Position numbers and translations under genes: made by a program
Shown here: in pieces, positions 10,036 to 18,640 of the stretch
Layout: each line of letters begins with the position of its first letter
Position numbering within the stretch: the first letter of the stretch is position 1
The notes under the pieces: generated by a model
Database searches by the model: none
What the model was told of the DNA's origin: nothing
Seen by the model: only the letters and a program-made list of their open reading frames with translations
NCBI GenBank assembly: GCA_020186115.1
Contig: WSYJ01000172.1
Location: forward strand, 1 to 54,325
Direction of reading: 5' to 3'
Origin: Histomonas meleagridis
Taxonomy: Eukaryota; Parabasalia; Tritrichomonadida; Dientamoebidae
DNA: 54,325 nt

Positions 10036-10100
10036 GTCGGTTATTGATCGGTATGCATTGGAAAACTAGGTTTTTCAATGCATACCGATCAATAACCGAC
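10036..10100. repeat. Perfect 25-bp hairpin inside the transposon
   Basis: Arms 10036-10060 and 10076-10100 are exact reverse complements (GTCGGTTATTGATCGGTATG through CATTG), separated by a 15-nt loop. It lies between the left inverted repeat and the transposase 3' end. It may be a nested mini-element or a structured RNA segment. Confidence 0.8.
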
Positions 10101-10321
10101 GGGTGTTTGTGTGCAATGTTTTTGTGCTAATTGGAACGGTTGTGGTTAGATTATACTGGTGATAACGCAATTTCAACTGCAACAGAATACAAAACAGGTG
10201 GGTCGGTTGATGTTGATCGATTGATCAGTAGATCGATTGTCTTCATCGATCACCATGCTTTGCCAAACAAAGTCTGATAAAGAGTTCAAACATTTCAGTC
10301 AGAAAAAAGTATGCTAAATTT

Positions 10322-10870
10322 TTATTTAGCAGATATCTTTTTGACGAATTCAACTTCGTCAGGGCATCCAGGTGACCAATGAGGTTCACTCAGCCACATG
10401 TCTGATGGTGTCATCCACTTTCTTGTCATCTCATGAAGACCGTGGTGTCTCCATGCAAAGTTATATTCATAAATGACAGTTTGAAGATCGGATGCACCTT
10501 TTGATATTTCATATGTTTCCCACCACCTTTCCATTTTCCCATTTTGTTGTGGTGTGTATGGTGCAGTTCGCCAATCTTTTATCCCATTGTGTGAAAGAAT
10601 AGCTTGGTAGGGTTTACCAACAAACTCCCCTCCATTGTCGATAACAATCCGAGCTAGAGCTGAGGCATTTGTGATCTCTGATGGCTTTCCCCGTTGGATC
10701 TCTGGAAATGGAACTTGAGCAAGAGCAAATTCTTTTTTAAGGCGCTTGATTCCTATTTTTTCTTCCTTCATCAGCCCCTTGATTGTTTGCTTGTGTTCTT
10801 TTATTCTTCGTTCAAATTCTAATATTTGTTCGAATGTATAGATTTGTTGCTTATAAGGACCTCTCTCCAT
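10322..10870 (-). pseudogene. IS3-like transposase with internal deletion
   Basis: A 182-codon open frame from the ATG at 10870. The N-terminal half is a charged coiled-coil-like segment (EFERRIKEHKQTIKGLMKEE) with a GKPSE turn. The C-terminal half is an rve catalytic core: VIDNGGEFVGKPYQ (second Asp), then APYTPQQNGKMERWWE (the Glu in KMER). The block holding the first catalytic Asp is absent; residues around GKPSEITNASALARI join the HTH part directly to the second Asp block. The ORF is open but the enzyme should be inactive, making this a deletion derivative that would need a helper. Confidence 0.7.
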
Positions 10871-11758
10871 TCAAAAAAAGTGAGTAAAGAATTCGAAATT
10901 AAATAATATTAATAAAGTATTACAATATTGAATTGATACAGAAAATTCATAAATAATATTTTTATTACTTTGGTGAATCAAAATTCTAAAAATTATGCAC
11001 TTTTATGACAGTTTTTATGTATGATTATTAAATATAACCAACAACTTTTTGATTGCTTTACATCGACGACCGTTCATTCACCGTTCATTTGGAGACCAAA
11101 TCGGGTTAGAACACTGAATCTGGTATACAATCTACTATTAATATGCCTTTATTTAATGTTACAACTATTACAGTTGTGTTTCCAAAACATGCTAATGATT
11201 ATACTTGTTTTGATAATCCTATTTATAATAATGTACAATTAACTATTGCAGGTCAAAATTATCCTGATGAACCAGTAAGTACTTTAGGTGCTAGATTTTT
11301 ACAATATCAATTAGTTGCTTCTGATTTAGATGGTGGTATACAATGTACTAAAGAATTTGAAGATTCTTTAACTATGGATAGAAATGATTCTAATGGTACA
11401 AGATATAATAATACATTAAGTGATGCTACCTCATTTATGCTTAATATACAATGTGAACGTTCACGTGGTGGTTACGTATTCGACGGCTTATACTCTAACG
11501 GTCAAAATATACCAATACAAATTAAGGGGCAACCTATTTATACACTAGCTAATGATACTTATTATAATGTTGATGATACTGGAAATCATCCACCTCCTCC
11601 ACAATTATTCATTTGTCGTGATACTTATTTCACATTAGATTTACATAATGGATTGAAATATTATCCTAATGGTACTCCTGATGGTTATTAAATAAAAATT
11701 ATTTGAAATTAGATCTCAATTTTATTTAGATTAAAAAAATTAGAAGTATTTTTTTTAT

Positions 11759-11989
11759 TTACTCCATTTCCTTGATTGCTGACTCAATTTGTTCATACAT
11801 CGTATGAACAATCTCCGGTCTTAAATTCGGTCTATGAGTCTTGATCCAGTCATAGAGAAGATCAAGACTTCCCGGTACTAAGCATTCCAGGGGTTCTCTA
11901 GTGAACTCTCCTGTGCCCCAATGCACCAGGAAAGACACCACCCCTTTCTTAATGCGTGGCGCAGAGATGCTTTGGACTGGATATTCCAT
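11759..11989 (-). CDS. Free-standing chromodomain-like protein
   Basis: A 76-residue protein from the ATG at 11989 (the open frame extends upstream but looks non-coding there). PVQSISAPRIKKGVVSFLVH followed by WGTGEFTREPLECL fits the chromodomain pattern (hydrophobic, R-x-K-K-G, hydrophobic strand, W, acidic, W/R-EP-x-x-x-L), then a C-terminal helix. Chromodomains bind methylated histone tails and are commonly fused to the integrases of Polintons and chromoviruses to steer integration. Here it is separate and lies right after the capsid gene. Its codon use is less AT-biased than its neighbours, suggesting a different origin. The second aromatic cage residue is uncertain. Confidence 0.5.
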   Translation of the reverse strand: MEYPVQSISAPRIKKGVVSFLVHWGTGEFTREPLECLVPGSLDLLYDWIKTHRPNLRPEIVHTMYEQIESAIKEME

Positions 11990-11999
11990 TTTTAGATGT

Positions 12000-12455
12000 G
12001 AGGTGATTCTAAATATTTCGATACAGTTAGACTTTTTGATATATTTTTTATTATTTTGAAACACAAACTTTTTCAAATATTGAGTACTTCTTTTAGGAAT
12101 TAAGAAATATAGGATCATAAAATTGAATAGCGATAATGTTGTTTTCTGAGAGTTTTGATCACGATGACTTTTTGAACTGAATAAAGACTGTACTATCAAA
12201 TATTTCCTGTTTAAATAGTTTACTGATTGTTTCCCATGATCTCGATAAATTAATTTATATCTTAAGTTAGTACATAACTGTAAAAATTGAATCTATCGTT
12301 AATTCAAAAGTGGGTAAATACGATCAAAATCAATTCATTTTTTTTACACTGATTCCCTGTCCATAAAAATTACATAAAAAAATCATTGTACATTTATTCA
12401 GTCAAATGTGTCACTTTTCAAACGTCAAAAAATATTAATGACATTAAGTTTTATT
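12000..12455. other. Non-coding; block conserved with element C
   Basis: No gene seen. The segment 12280-12430 matches 49545-49680 upstream of Z in element C (shared TTGAATCTATCGTTAATTCA and GATCAAAATTCAATTCA-like blocks, CATAAAAATTA, GTTTATTCA). It may be the 3' part of Z's transcription unit or an old insertion shared by both copies. Element B lacks it. Confidence 0.45.
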
Positions 12456-12848
12456 TTATAAGACATTTTGAGCTTGATCATTTTGATTTTGAGGCATCAT
12501 TGAGTTAGCATAATTTTGTAAAACATTCAATTTATTTACAAAGGCATTATATTCATCAAAATTATCATTAAATATTTGATTTAATAATTCCATTTTAGAT
12601 ATTTGATAAGCTTGATCTAATTGTTCAGGTGTTATATTTTGTAAAGGATTTTTAATAGTAGGATGATATTTTTCATCTATAAATTTATAAATTTGTTTTC
12701 TTAATAAATTATGATATTTATTATATACAGTTATAGTTAAAGTTATTACATTTTTATTTTTTACAATAGAAAAGGAAGGTTTAATATTTATAGCACTAAA
12801 ATCACAATCTTTAAATTCTTGTGCAAAGCATGTATAAAGAGATTCCAT
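12456..12848 (-). CDS. Z: conserved gene divergent from the ATPase, element A
   Basis: A 130-residue protein, MESLYTCFAQEFKDCDFSAI at the start, then a stretch of beta strands (VKNKNVITLTITVYNKYHNL), a charged helix and a Gln/Asn-rich tail. Present in all three elements (also 23420-23818 and 49648-50094) with nearly identical first 100 residues and a variable tail. The ATG follows TCATTATTATTAATG. It shares a 39-bp divergent promoter with the ATPase gene, suggesting co-expression with packaging. No family was recognised; conserved Cys and His do not form an obvious protease triad. Confidence 0.65.
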   Translation of the reverse strand: MESLYTCFAQEFKDCDFSAINIKPSFSIVKNKNVITLTITVYNKYHNLLRKQIYKFIDEKYHPTIKNPLQNITPEQLDQAYQISKMELLNQIFNDNFDEYNAFVNKLNVLQNYANSMMPQNQNDQAQNVL

Positions 12849-12887
12849 TAATAATAATGAATTGATTTTATAAAATTATTTTATTTT
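12849..12887. promoter_or_regulatory. Divergent promoter Z / ATPase, element A
   Basis: A 39-bp spacer, identical in element B (23819-23857) and nearly so in C (50095-50134). On the Z side TCATTATTATTAATG resembles the trichomonad initiator. On the ATPase side a T-rich AATTATTTTATTTTATG precedes the ATG. Confidence 0.5.
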
Positions 12888-13689
12888 ATGGAAAACGATA
12901 TTAATATTGATGTCATAGATAATATGATTGATTATTGCTTATATAAAAATAAACCTAAATTAAATGAAGAATTAATAAGTGAAATTCATCCAGTGGTGAA
13001 TGTACCTTATAATTCTTTAAATATAGCAGTAGGTAGAAAAAGAAGTGGGAAAACTCAATGTATAATTAGAGAAATTATTAAAATTAGTAATATTAGTCCT
13101 AGAACTCATTTATTAATTTATATTAATAAAAATGGATTAAAAAATGATCCTACATTTGAATCATTAAAACCTTTAATAAAGATTCCAATATTATATGTAG
13201 CTGAAAATCAAGCAGAAGATATAGTTAAAGATATATTAAAATGGAAACAATTTTATAATGAAATTAAAAATAATCATTGGGAAAATAAAATAGTAGATAA
13301 TCAAATATCTGAATTATTTGAAAAATTATATATTAATAATTTTAATAATTTAACTTTACATACTATAATATTTTTTTGAAGATTGTGCTAATAGTCCTTT
13401 ATTTAAAAAACCTACTAATTATTTTAATCAATTATTTACTAAATTAGCTCATATTCAATGTTCTGTATTTTTCGCTGTACAATTTTGGAAATCTTTACCT
13501 GCTGAAGTTAAAGCTAATGTAAGTACTATATTTATATTTCCTAATTTCTCTAAACAACAATTAAGATATATGATTGAACAAATACCATTGCCTTATACTA
13601 AAGATCAAATTTATTCAGTTTATCAAAAATTATCTGGTCATCAAAAAATATTTATTGATGTTAATAATCAAAATATAAAAATTGAATAA
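12888..13689 (+). pseudogene. A32-type genome-packaging ATPase, element A, one frameshift
   Basis: About 266 codons. Walker A is GRKRSGKT at residues 49-56. The Walker B region reads TIIFF and then, after an extra T in a T7 run at about 13371-13377, the frame is lost just before EDCANSP. The next frame continues cleanly through VFFAVQFW (sensor-like) to a TAA at 13689. Element C shows the same T7, while element B has T6 and is intact. FtsK/HerA-type A32 ATPases pump DNA into capsids of Polintons, virophages and large DNA viruses. Confidence 0.8.
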
Positions 13690-13721
13690 AAAATGATAAA
13701 TCAAAATTCATTTTTTTTTTA

Positions 13722-15194
13722 ATGTCATATAGAGAAAGGGGTATAGATAATTAAATAGCTACTTATCTCAATGTTCTGGGGGTCGATATGAATGGTGCTT
13801 AAGATAACTTAAGAGAATGGAAAAATCAACAAACCGATAAAACTATAAATGATCTCAATAATCAAATAAAAATATGGCAAACATTAAAAACAACCAATAT
13901 AGCTCAGAATACTTTATGGGACAATATATTGATGTATTTACAAAATATTCAACATCCGTTTTTTGACGAACTAGCTCCATTTCATCCAGAAGTACAAAAG
14001 GATGATGCTTTGGAAGAAACAGAATATGTAGATCATTTTTCATCAGTGCAGCCAACAATAACTATCGACGACATTAAACCAATTTTGTCTAACGAAATTC
14101 CACCATTGGGTTATGAAAAAGTGGACGGAAAATATCAAAAAAGAAGAACAAATACCAAAAGTTTACCACCACCTCCAAGACCTCCTGAATATCACATTAG
14201 AACTCCTGGTGGTAAAATGTATGATTTTATAGAAGATAAATCAAAATATAAATATACTGGAGGAAGTAATGTTATATTGGATGAAAATATGGATACATTA
14301 GCACATCTTATTCTTGATTTAAAGAAAGATGTTAAAAAAATTAGAGAGCTTCAAACAATAGATGGTGCAAGAGAATTAGTTGAAAAACATAATAAAGATA
14401 AAAAGGATCCAAGATATCATTGGACTGCAATTGAAGAAGATATAAATAAGGATGGTATTCCAGATGTTATAGTTGCAGATCAACATAAAAGAGCAAAATT
14501 TGTAAATGGATGGACGGTTAAACAACATGACCTATATGAAAGTCAATATATAAGATTTTTACAACAAAAATATGGTAGTCCACAAAATAGAAAACTTTTG
14601 AGAGCAAAAGGTCAACATATAGAGGATTTCGATGAATTTATGGATAAATATATAAGAAAAGTTACATATGATGATAATAAGCCATTTGATGATCCTAGGG
14701 TAGAACCTACCCCAGAAGGTAGACAAATTATGGATACTGTTGATAAATTTAATTTAAAGTATTATCAAGATACAGGTGTTAGAGATGTTTATAAAACACA
14801 CAAACCAAGAAGGAGAACAGCAAATCAAGTGTTTACTAGATATGTTATTAAGCCAATTTATAATGATTATCTTAAAGATTATCAAAAGAATAATGCTAAT
14901 GATGAACAACTTCCTGTAAAGTTAGCTATGATTAAAAGAATGTTTTCAATACTTAGTGTATCTGCTAAATTTTATAATGACATTATAAAAACAAGAATGA
15001 ATAAGATATTGGCAGGTCAAAATATTAAAGATGAGAAAACAGCTAAGAAATATATTAGAGAAGATACAGGAGAAAATTATTGGACAAGTGCTTCAAAGCA
15101 AGCAGTTTCTGAGATTTTACTAGATAAGAATAAATTTGCAGATGTTAAATCATCATTATATAAATATATTAACACTAAACGTGGTTTCGAATAA
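13722..15194 (+). pseudogene. Putative virion protein with D-x-N-x-D-G motif, element A, two N-terminal stops
   Basis: The ATG at 13722 follows TCATTTTTTTTTTAATG. In-frame TAA codons at 13752 and 13800 interrupt the start; after them the frame is open for 460 codons to 15194, with a possible restart at Met 13932. Features: proline-rich segment (LPPPPRPPEYH), conserved helix LAHLILDLKKDVKKIRELQ, then EEDINKDGIPDVIVADQHKR, a calcium-loop-like motif followed by VNGWT, and charged helical C-terminal half. Proteins with this DG-IPD-V...VNG(W/Y) signature recur in Polintons and relatives and are thought to be virion-associated; I cannot name the exact family. Homologues at 24688 and 50969. Confidence 0.6.
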
Positions 15195-15219
15195 AAAATT
15201 TTTAAAATCATTATTTTTT

Positions 15220-15741
15220 ATTATTAAAATAAGTGATTTCTCACCACATGTAGGGAAGAATAATACTGAACATAATAGTTCTAGTGCTAATTGTAAAGTT
15301 ATTATTAATAATAACAATAGTGAAACACCAGTACATTATCCTGAAGTTAATGAAGAAACACCAAAAATAATTACAAGAGAAACTGATCTTAATACTGATA
15401 ATGCTAGTGCTTTATATAAACATATAGCTTTAACATTTAGTGCTATATTAAAAACAAATAATATGAAATTAATAGCAAATTTAATTGATAATAGTGGAAA
15501 AATTATTATTAATGCTAATGATTTAATACAAGCTATAAGTTTAATTTTAGAAATTGATTTTAATCAAGTTAGATTAAGTTATGAAGATCCTGAACCTTGA
15601 TGTTTAAAACATGTAAATCCAATTAAAAAAGTTAACTCAATTAAGATTAATGGTTATGATGTTAGTTCTCAATATAATAAAGAATATAACACATTAATGG
15701 ATGAATTTAATATATCATTAGAAAAAGTATTTATTTATTAA
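15220..15741 (+). pseudogene. 173-aa conserved element protein, element A, start lost and one nonsense codon
   Basis: The intact homologue is 53072-53593. Here the start codon position holds ATT, although TCATTATTTTTTATT still resembles the initiator, and GGA has become TGA at 15598. The rest is nearly identical: IKISDFSPHVGKNNTEHNSS at the start, an Asn-rich linker, a helical block (LYKHIALTFSAILKTNNMKL) and a final acidic part ending VFIY. No domain recognised. Its 3' end overlaps the convergent integrase gene by 11 bp. Confidence 0.6.
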
Positions 15742-16109
15742 AATTAATAGGATAAGGCACAGGATTTAATAAATATCTTGGTACTGACATTTTTATTCCT
15801 TCTTCATTATGAATATTATATTTACCTTTATCGAAATTATCTACTATAAAAATATCTGATAATATTTTTGATCTCTTTTTTAGTTGATCTGTATTATAAA
15901 CTGTTACTGTTGTACCAGGAGGTAAATTAAATCTATTTTGTTTCATAATTTTATCATTTAATTTATGTAACTCTAAACCAAAAGATTTTCCTTGTTTAAA
16001 AGTATCTATTGGTGAAATTTTTTTGTGATTTAATTGACTTAATGTTTTATGATAAGTATTATTATAATTACCGACAATTTTCTTCATATGATATGGATCT
16101 ATTTCTTTT
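15731..16109 (-). pseudogene. Polinton integrase, C-terminal fragment, element A
   Basis: Reads KKIVGNYNNTYHKTLSQLNH, then a beta-rich C-terminal domain with LPPGTTVTVYNTDQLKKRSK and PRYLLNPVP, as in the integrases of elements B and C. This is the region after the rve core, ending in an SH3/chromo-like fold. Upstream the homology ends at 16109, where it is joined directly to the middle of the inverted capsid gene. The catalytic core is therefore absent from element A. Confidence 0.75.
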
Positions 16110-17361
16110 AACTAATTGATATTGTAAAAATCTAGCACCTAAAGTACTTACTGGTTCATCAGGATAATTTTGACCTGCAATAGTTAATTGTACATTATTA
16201 TAAATAGGATTATCAAAACAAGTATAATCATTAGCATGTTTTGGAAATACAACTGTAATAGTTGTAACATTAAATAAAGGCATATTAATAGTAGATTGTA
16301 TACCAGATTCAGTAGCAGCTAAAGCAAATGCATTATAATCTAATTGTTGTGAAGGAATTATTAAACCTCCAGGTTGTTGAAGTATTTGAGCTATTTTATT
16401 TAAAGTTTCTTCTTTAACTCCAAATCCAAACATATTAGATTTACATGAAACTACTGTTAAACCTGTACAATATAAAGAAACATTCTCAGTTGCAGTATCA
16501 ATAGTATGATTAGTTTCAGTATCACATTTAAATGTAGTAGTAATATTAGCAGAATTACCTATTTGAGTAAAACCATGAGTAAATAAAGGTAAATTATTAA
16601 ATATAGCATTAATAGTAGAATCTTCTAAAAATTCTTTAACTTCTTTAATTTTACGTGGATCTACTTGACACCATACTAAACCATTTTGAATAACATAAAA
16701 CTTTAATTCTATATCACCAACTAATCTATTTGGATATAAATCAAATGCTTGTAAAGCTAATATATCTTCAAATGGAAGATTCATTTCAAATTCGATATCA
16801 TGTTTATTTCCATCTGCAATTGTATTTAAATCAACATAAGTACCACAAACAGATTGAGAATATTCTGAAACATTTTCATATAAAGAATGTGTATATTTCC
16901 TAGTTTTCTTTTCAGCATAGGGTTTAATTGTAGAATAACAATAACCTTCACGACAACATTCATTTTGTTGATAACCAGTAGATATTTTATTAGACATAAT
17001 TTGTAATTGATCTAATAATTGATTAGAACTCTTAAAACCTATAAATATTTTAGCTAAATTTTCAGGATCTTGTAAATTACCAGATGAAATAGCTTTTGAT
17101 AATTGTACAGTTATTCTAATTTTAAAAATTAATAAAACCTTCAGTTATTTGTGAAATCATATGATCACCATGAGTAATTCTTAATCTAGTTTCTTGAGAT
17201 TGATTAAATGGTGCATTTTGATCATGACAATCTTCAGTTCTTAAAATAAAAGAACGAGTACCATCATTTTTAGCAATTCAATCTTTAAGACGATCAAAAT
17301 AAGCTTCAACATTACCTTGATCATTTTGTTCATTTTTAGATTGAGTATTATTATAATACAT
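16110..17361 (-). pseudogene. Major capsid protein, right-arm copy, truncated and broken
   Basis: Starts at the ATG at 17361 and matches the left copy closely. A TGA replaces TTA at 17275-17277, and an extra T at about 17131 shifts the frame. From 16997 the frame is clean for about 300 codons (NKISTGYQQNECC through GARFLQYQL). It ends at 16110 inside the second jelly roll, fused to the integrase fragment. One notable change from the left copy is C for Y in FK(Y/C)DTETNH. The junction makes it unable to encode a complete capsid protein. Confidence 0.8.
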
Positions 17362-17395
17362 TAATAAAAATGAAAAATATTTTTCATAATTTTTA
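17362..17395. promoter_or_regulatory. Palindromic divergent promoter, right arm
   Basis: Contains the same palindrome as 8862-8879 (ATGAAAAATATTTTTCAT at 17370-17387), but the gene on its right is now the second WGxWNK protein rather than the 80-aa one, because the 80-aa gene has been deleted. Confidence 0.55.
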
Positions 17396-17680
17396 ATGGC
17401 GTGGGGGTTGTAAAATAAATTTAAATCAGGTATAAAGAAAATAGGATCTTTACTTAAAAAAGTGAAAGAAGGCTTCACAAAAATTAGTCCTCATATTGCG
17501 AAAGGTTATGAATTTGCAAAACAACATAAAGAATATATTAAAAAGATAGGACCTTTAAAGAAATTACCTGTAGATAAAATATTTGAAGTAGGTGATAGAA
17601 TAGCTCCTATATTTAAACCAGTAGGTATGGAAGCAAATGATAAGATCCTGTCTAATTTACATCCTGCATTTTATATATAA
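17396..17680 (+). pseudogene. WGxWNK-type small protein, right copy, stop at codon 6
   Basis: The ATG at 17396 gives MAWGL, TAA, then NKFKSGIKKIGSLLKKVKEG and KISPHIAKGYEFAKQHKE to 17680, 94 codons. The left copy has Trp at codon 6, so the stop is a TGG-to-TAA type change with an altered neighbour. It is about 75-80% identical to the left copy with a slightly longer tail (SNLHPAFYI). Confidence 0.65.
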
Positions 17681-17710
17681 AGAAATAAATATTTATTTTT
17701 ATTATTATTT

Positions 17711-17980
17711 ATGGCGTGGGGTTTTTGGAACAAAATAAAAAACGGATTTAAAAAAGCTGGTGCTTGGATTAAAAATAAAATTATTAAACCAGTCGGTAGA
17801 TTTATTGGAAATGTTTGGAATAAAGTAGCTAAACCTGTTGTAAATACAGTAGGTAAAATACCTGGAATTGAAAATTTACCTGGTCATGCAGGTGCTATTG
17901 CAAAAGGAATTAAAATAGCAGATAAATTCTCACCTGTTATAGATGGTGTAGCAAATGCACTAGTTGGACAAAAGAAATAA
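17711..17980 (+). CDS. Small basic protein with N-terminal amphipathic helix (89 aa), right copy
   Basis: Complete. Differs from 8012-8281 only at residue 4 (G for S) and residue 42 (P for L). It keeps the WGFWNK head, the GKIPGIENLPGHAG hinge and the C-terminal VIDGVANALVGQKK. Near identity of this gene on both arms, against much greater divergence of X and Y, indicates recent exchange of the inner arm. Followed by a TA run and the conserved hairpin. Confidence 0.75.
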   Translation: MAWGFWNKIKNGFKKAGAWIKNKIIKPVGRFIGNVWNKVAKPVVNTVGKIPGIENLPGHAGAIAKGIKIADKFSPVIDGVANALVGQKK

Positions 17981-18013
17981 TAAAATATTATTTATATATA
18001 TATATATTGTTTT

Positions 18014-18100
18014 GAATTTTTGAAACTAAACTATGCCAAATCCCAGGCGTCCTTAAAGGACGCCTGCGTCCCATTTGTCATAGTTTAGTTTCAAAAATTC
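18014..18100. repeat. Conserved hairpin between the 89-aa gene and Y', right arm
   Basis: The outer arms TTTTTGAAACTAAACTATG and its complement CATAGTTTAGTTTCAAAAA enclose the inner near-perfect palindrome AGGCGTCCTT-A-AAGGACGCCT (18045-18065). The right copy pairs better than the left (7913-7991). Confidence 0.75.
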
Positions 18101-18135
18101 ATTGTAATTTAATAAAATTTAAATCATTTTTATTT

Positions 18136-18342
18136 ATGTCTAATTATAAACCTGAGGTTATAGAAACCTATTATAACAAAAATAGGTTAGATATTCCTGA
18201 AATTACAAATTTAAAAGATATAGTAAAACAGAGAAGGGTATCATTTACGAATGCAATTATATTTGAGAAACCAATACCATTTTCAGCTTTAAGACAAAAT
18301 AGTGAAATATATGTTATACCTTATGAAAAAGAAAATAAATAA
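18136..18342 (+). CDS. Y': small conserved element protein, right copy
   Basis: Complete 68-residue ORF behind TCATTTTTATTTATG. MSNYKPEVIETYYNKNRLDI at the start and FEKPIPFSALRQNSEIYVIP near the end align with Y on the left arm; the middle differs. Its 3' end overlaps X' on the opposite strand by 29 bp. Function unknown. Confidence 0.6.
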   Translation: MSNYKPEVIETYYNKNRLDIPEITNLKDIVKQRRVSFTNAIIFEKPIPFSALRQNSEIYVIPYEKENK

Positions 18343-18574
18343 AATAAACATTATTTATTTGTTTATTTAATTCTTTAACATTTTGTTCTACTGACCATAA
18401 TGAAGAAAAAACATTAGTAACATAAATTGTCTTTTTCGTATTGCTTTGAGCATTGTCAACTTCTCCTAATTTATCATCTTTTGGTTCAAAAAATAAAGCT
18501 ACTGCTGTAGCATCTGGGTCTTTTTCTTCGATAAAATCAGCAATTTTTGTAACTGTATAGAACTCTGTATTCAT
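18314..18574 (-). CDS. X': terminal-repeat-proximal protein, right copy
   Basis: An 86-residue ORF from the ATG at 18574 (the open frame upstream is the terminal repeat). FYTVTKIADFIEEKDPDATA followed by ALFFEPKDDKLGEVDN is paralogous to the start of X at 7150. The rest (KKTIYVTNVFSSLWSVEQNV) has no match in X, whose tail is longer. Unknown function, mirrored position next to the terminal repeat. Confidence 0.5.
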   Translation of the reverse strand: MNTEFYTVTKIADFIEEKDPDATAVALFFEPKDDKLGEVDNAQSNTKKTIYVTNVFSSLWSVEQNVKELNKQINNVYFIYFLFHKV

Positions 18575-18640
18575 AGATAGTGAAGTGATGAGGTGACATT
18601 TTAAAAATTGTGTATACTTCCCATTGGTGTATTGAAATAA

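Larger units (their letters stand above)
9952..11112. mobile_element. Integrase-core (IS3-like) DNA transposon inserted in the capsid gene
   Basis: A 1161-bp insertion flanked by ACTGAATCTGGTATAC at 9936-9951 and 11113-11128, a 16-bp direct repeat of the capsid gene. Inverted repeats of 29 bp (9958-9986 and 11080-11108) begin TAACCCGATTTG and differ at two positions. It carries one minus-strand transposase ORF that is internally deleted, plus a 25-bp perfect hairpin. IS3-like transposons with this catalytic core are known in eukaryotes (IS3EU); the assignment here is by motif only. Confidence 0.8.
8888..11691 (+). pseudogene. Major capsid protein (double jelly-roll type), left copy, frameshifted and interrupted
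   Basis: The ORF starts at 8888. An extra base near 9268 shifts the frame relative to the right-arm copy, where NKISTGYQQNECC is continuous. The second block runs to 9951, where a 1161-bp transposon interrupts it, and the last block resumes at 11113-11691. In total it would be about 540 codons, a normal size for Polinton capsids. Recognisable features are CGTYVDLNTIAD, FEDILALQAFDLYPNRLVGD, VVFPKHAND, QLTIAGQNYPDEPVSTLGAR, DATSFMLNIQCERSRGGYVF and a C-terminus rich in NHPPPPQLFICRDTYFTLD. The order matches Polinton major capsid proteins as I know them. This is the only copy in the window whose C-terminal half is still linked to its N-terminal half, apart from the insertion. Confidence 0.8.

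Noticed and set aside
17990-18010. Possible CRISPR or tandem array at TA-rich runs (also 38506-38526)
   Set aside because: Only simple TA dinucleotide runs, no spaced repeats; CRISPR is not expected in a eukaryote.
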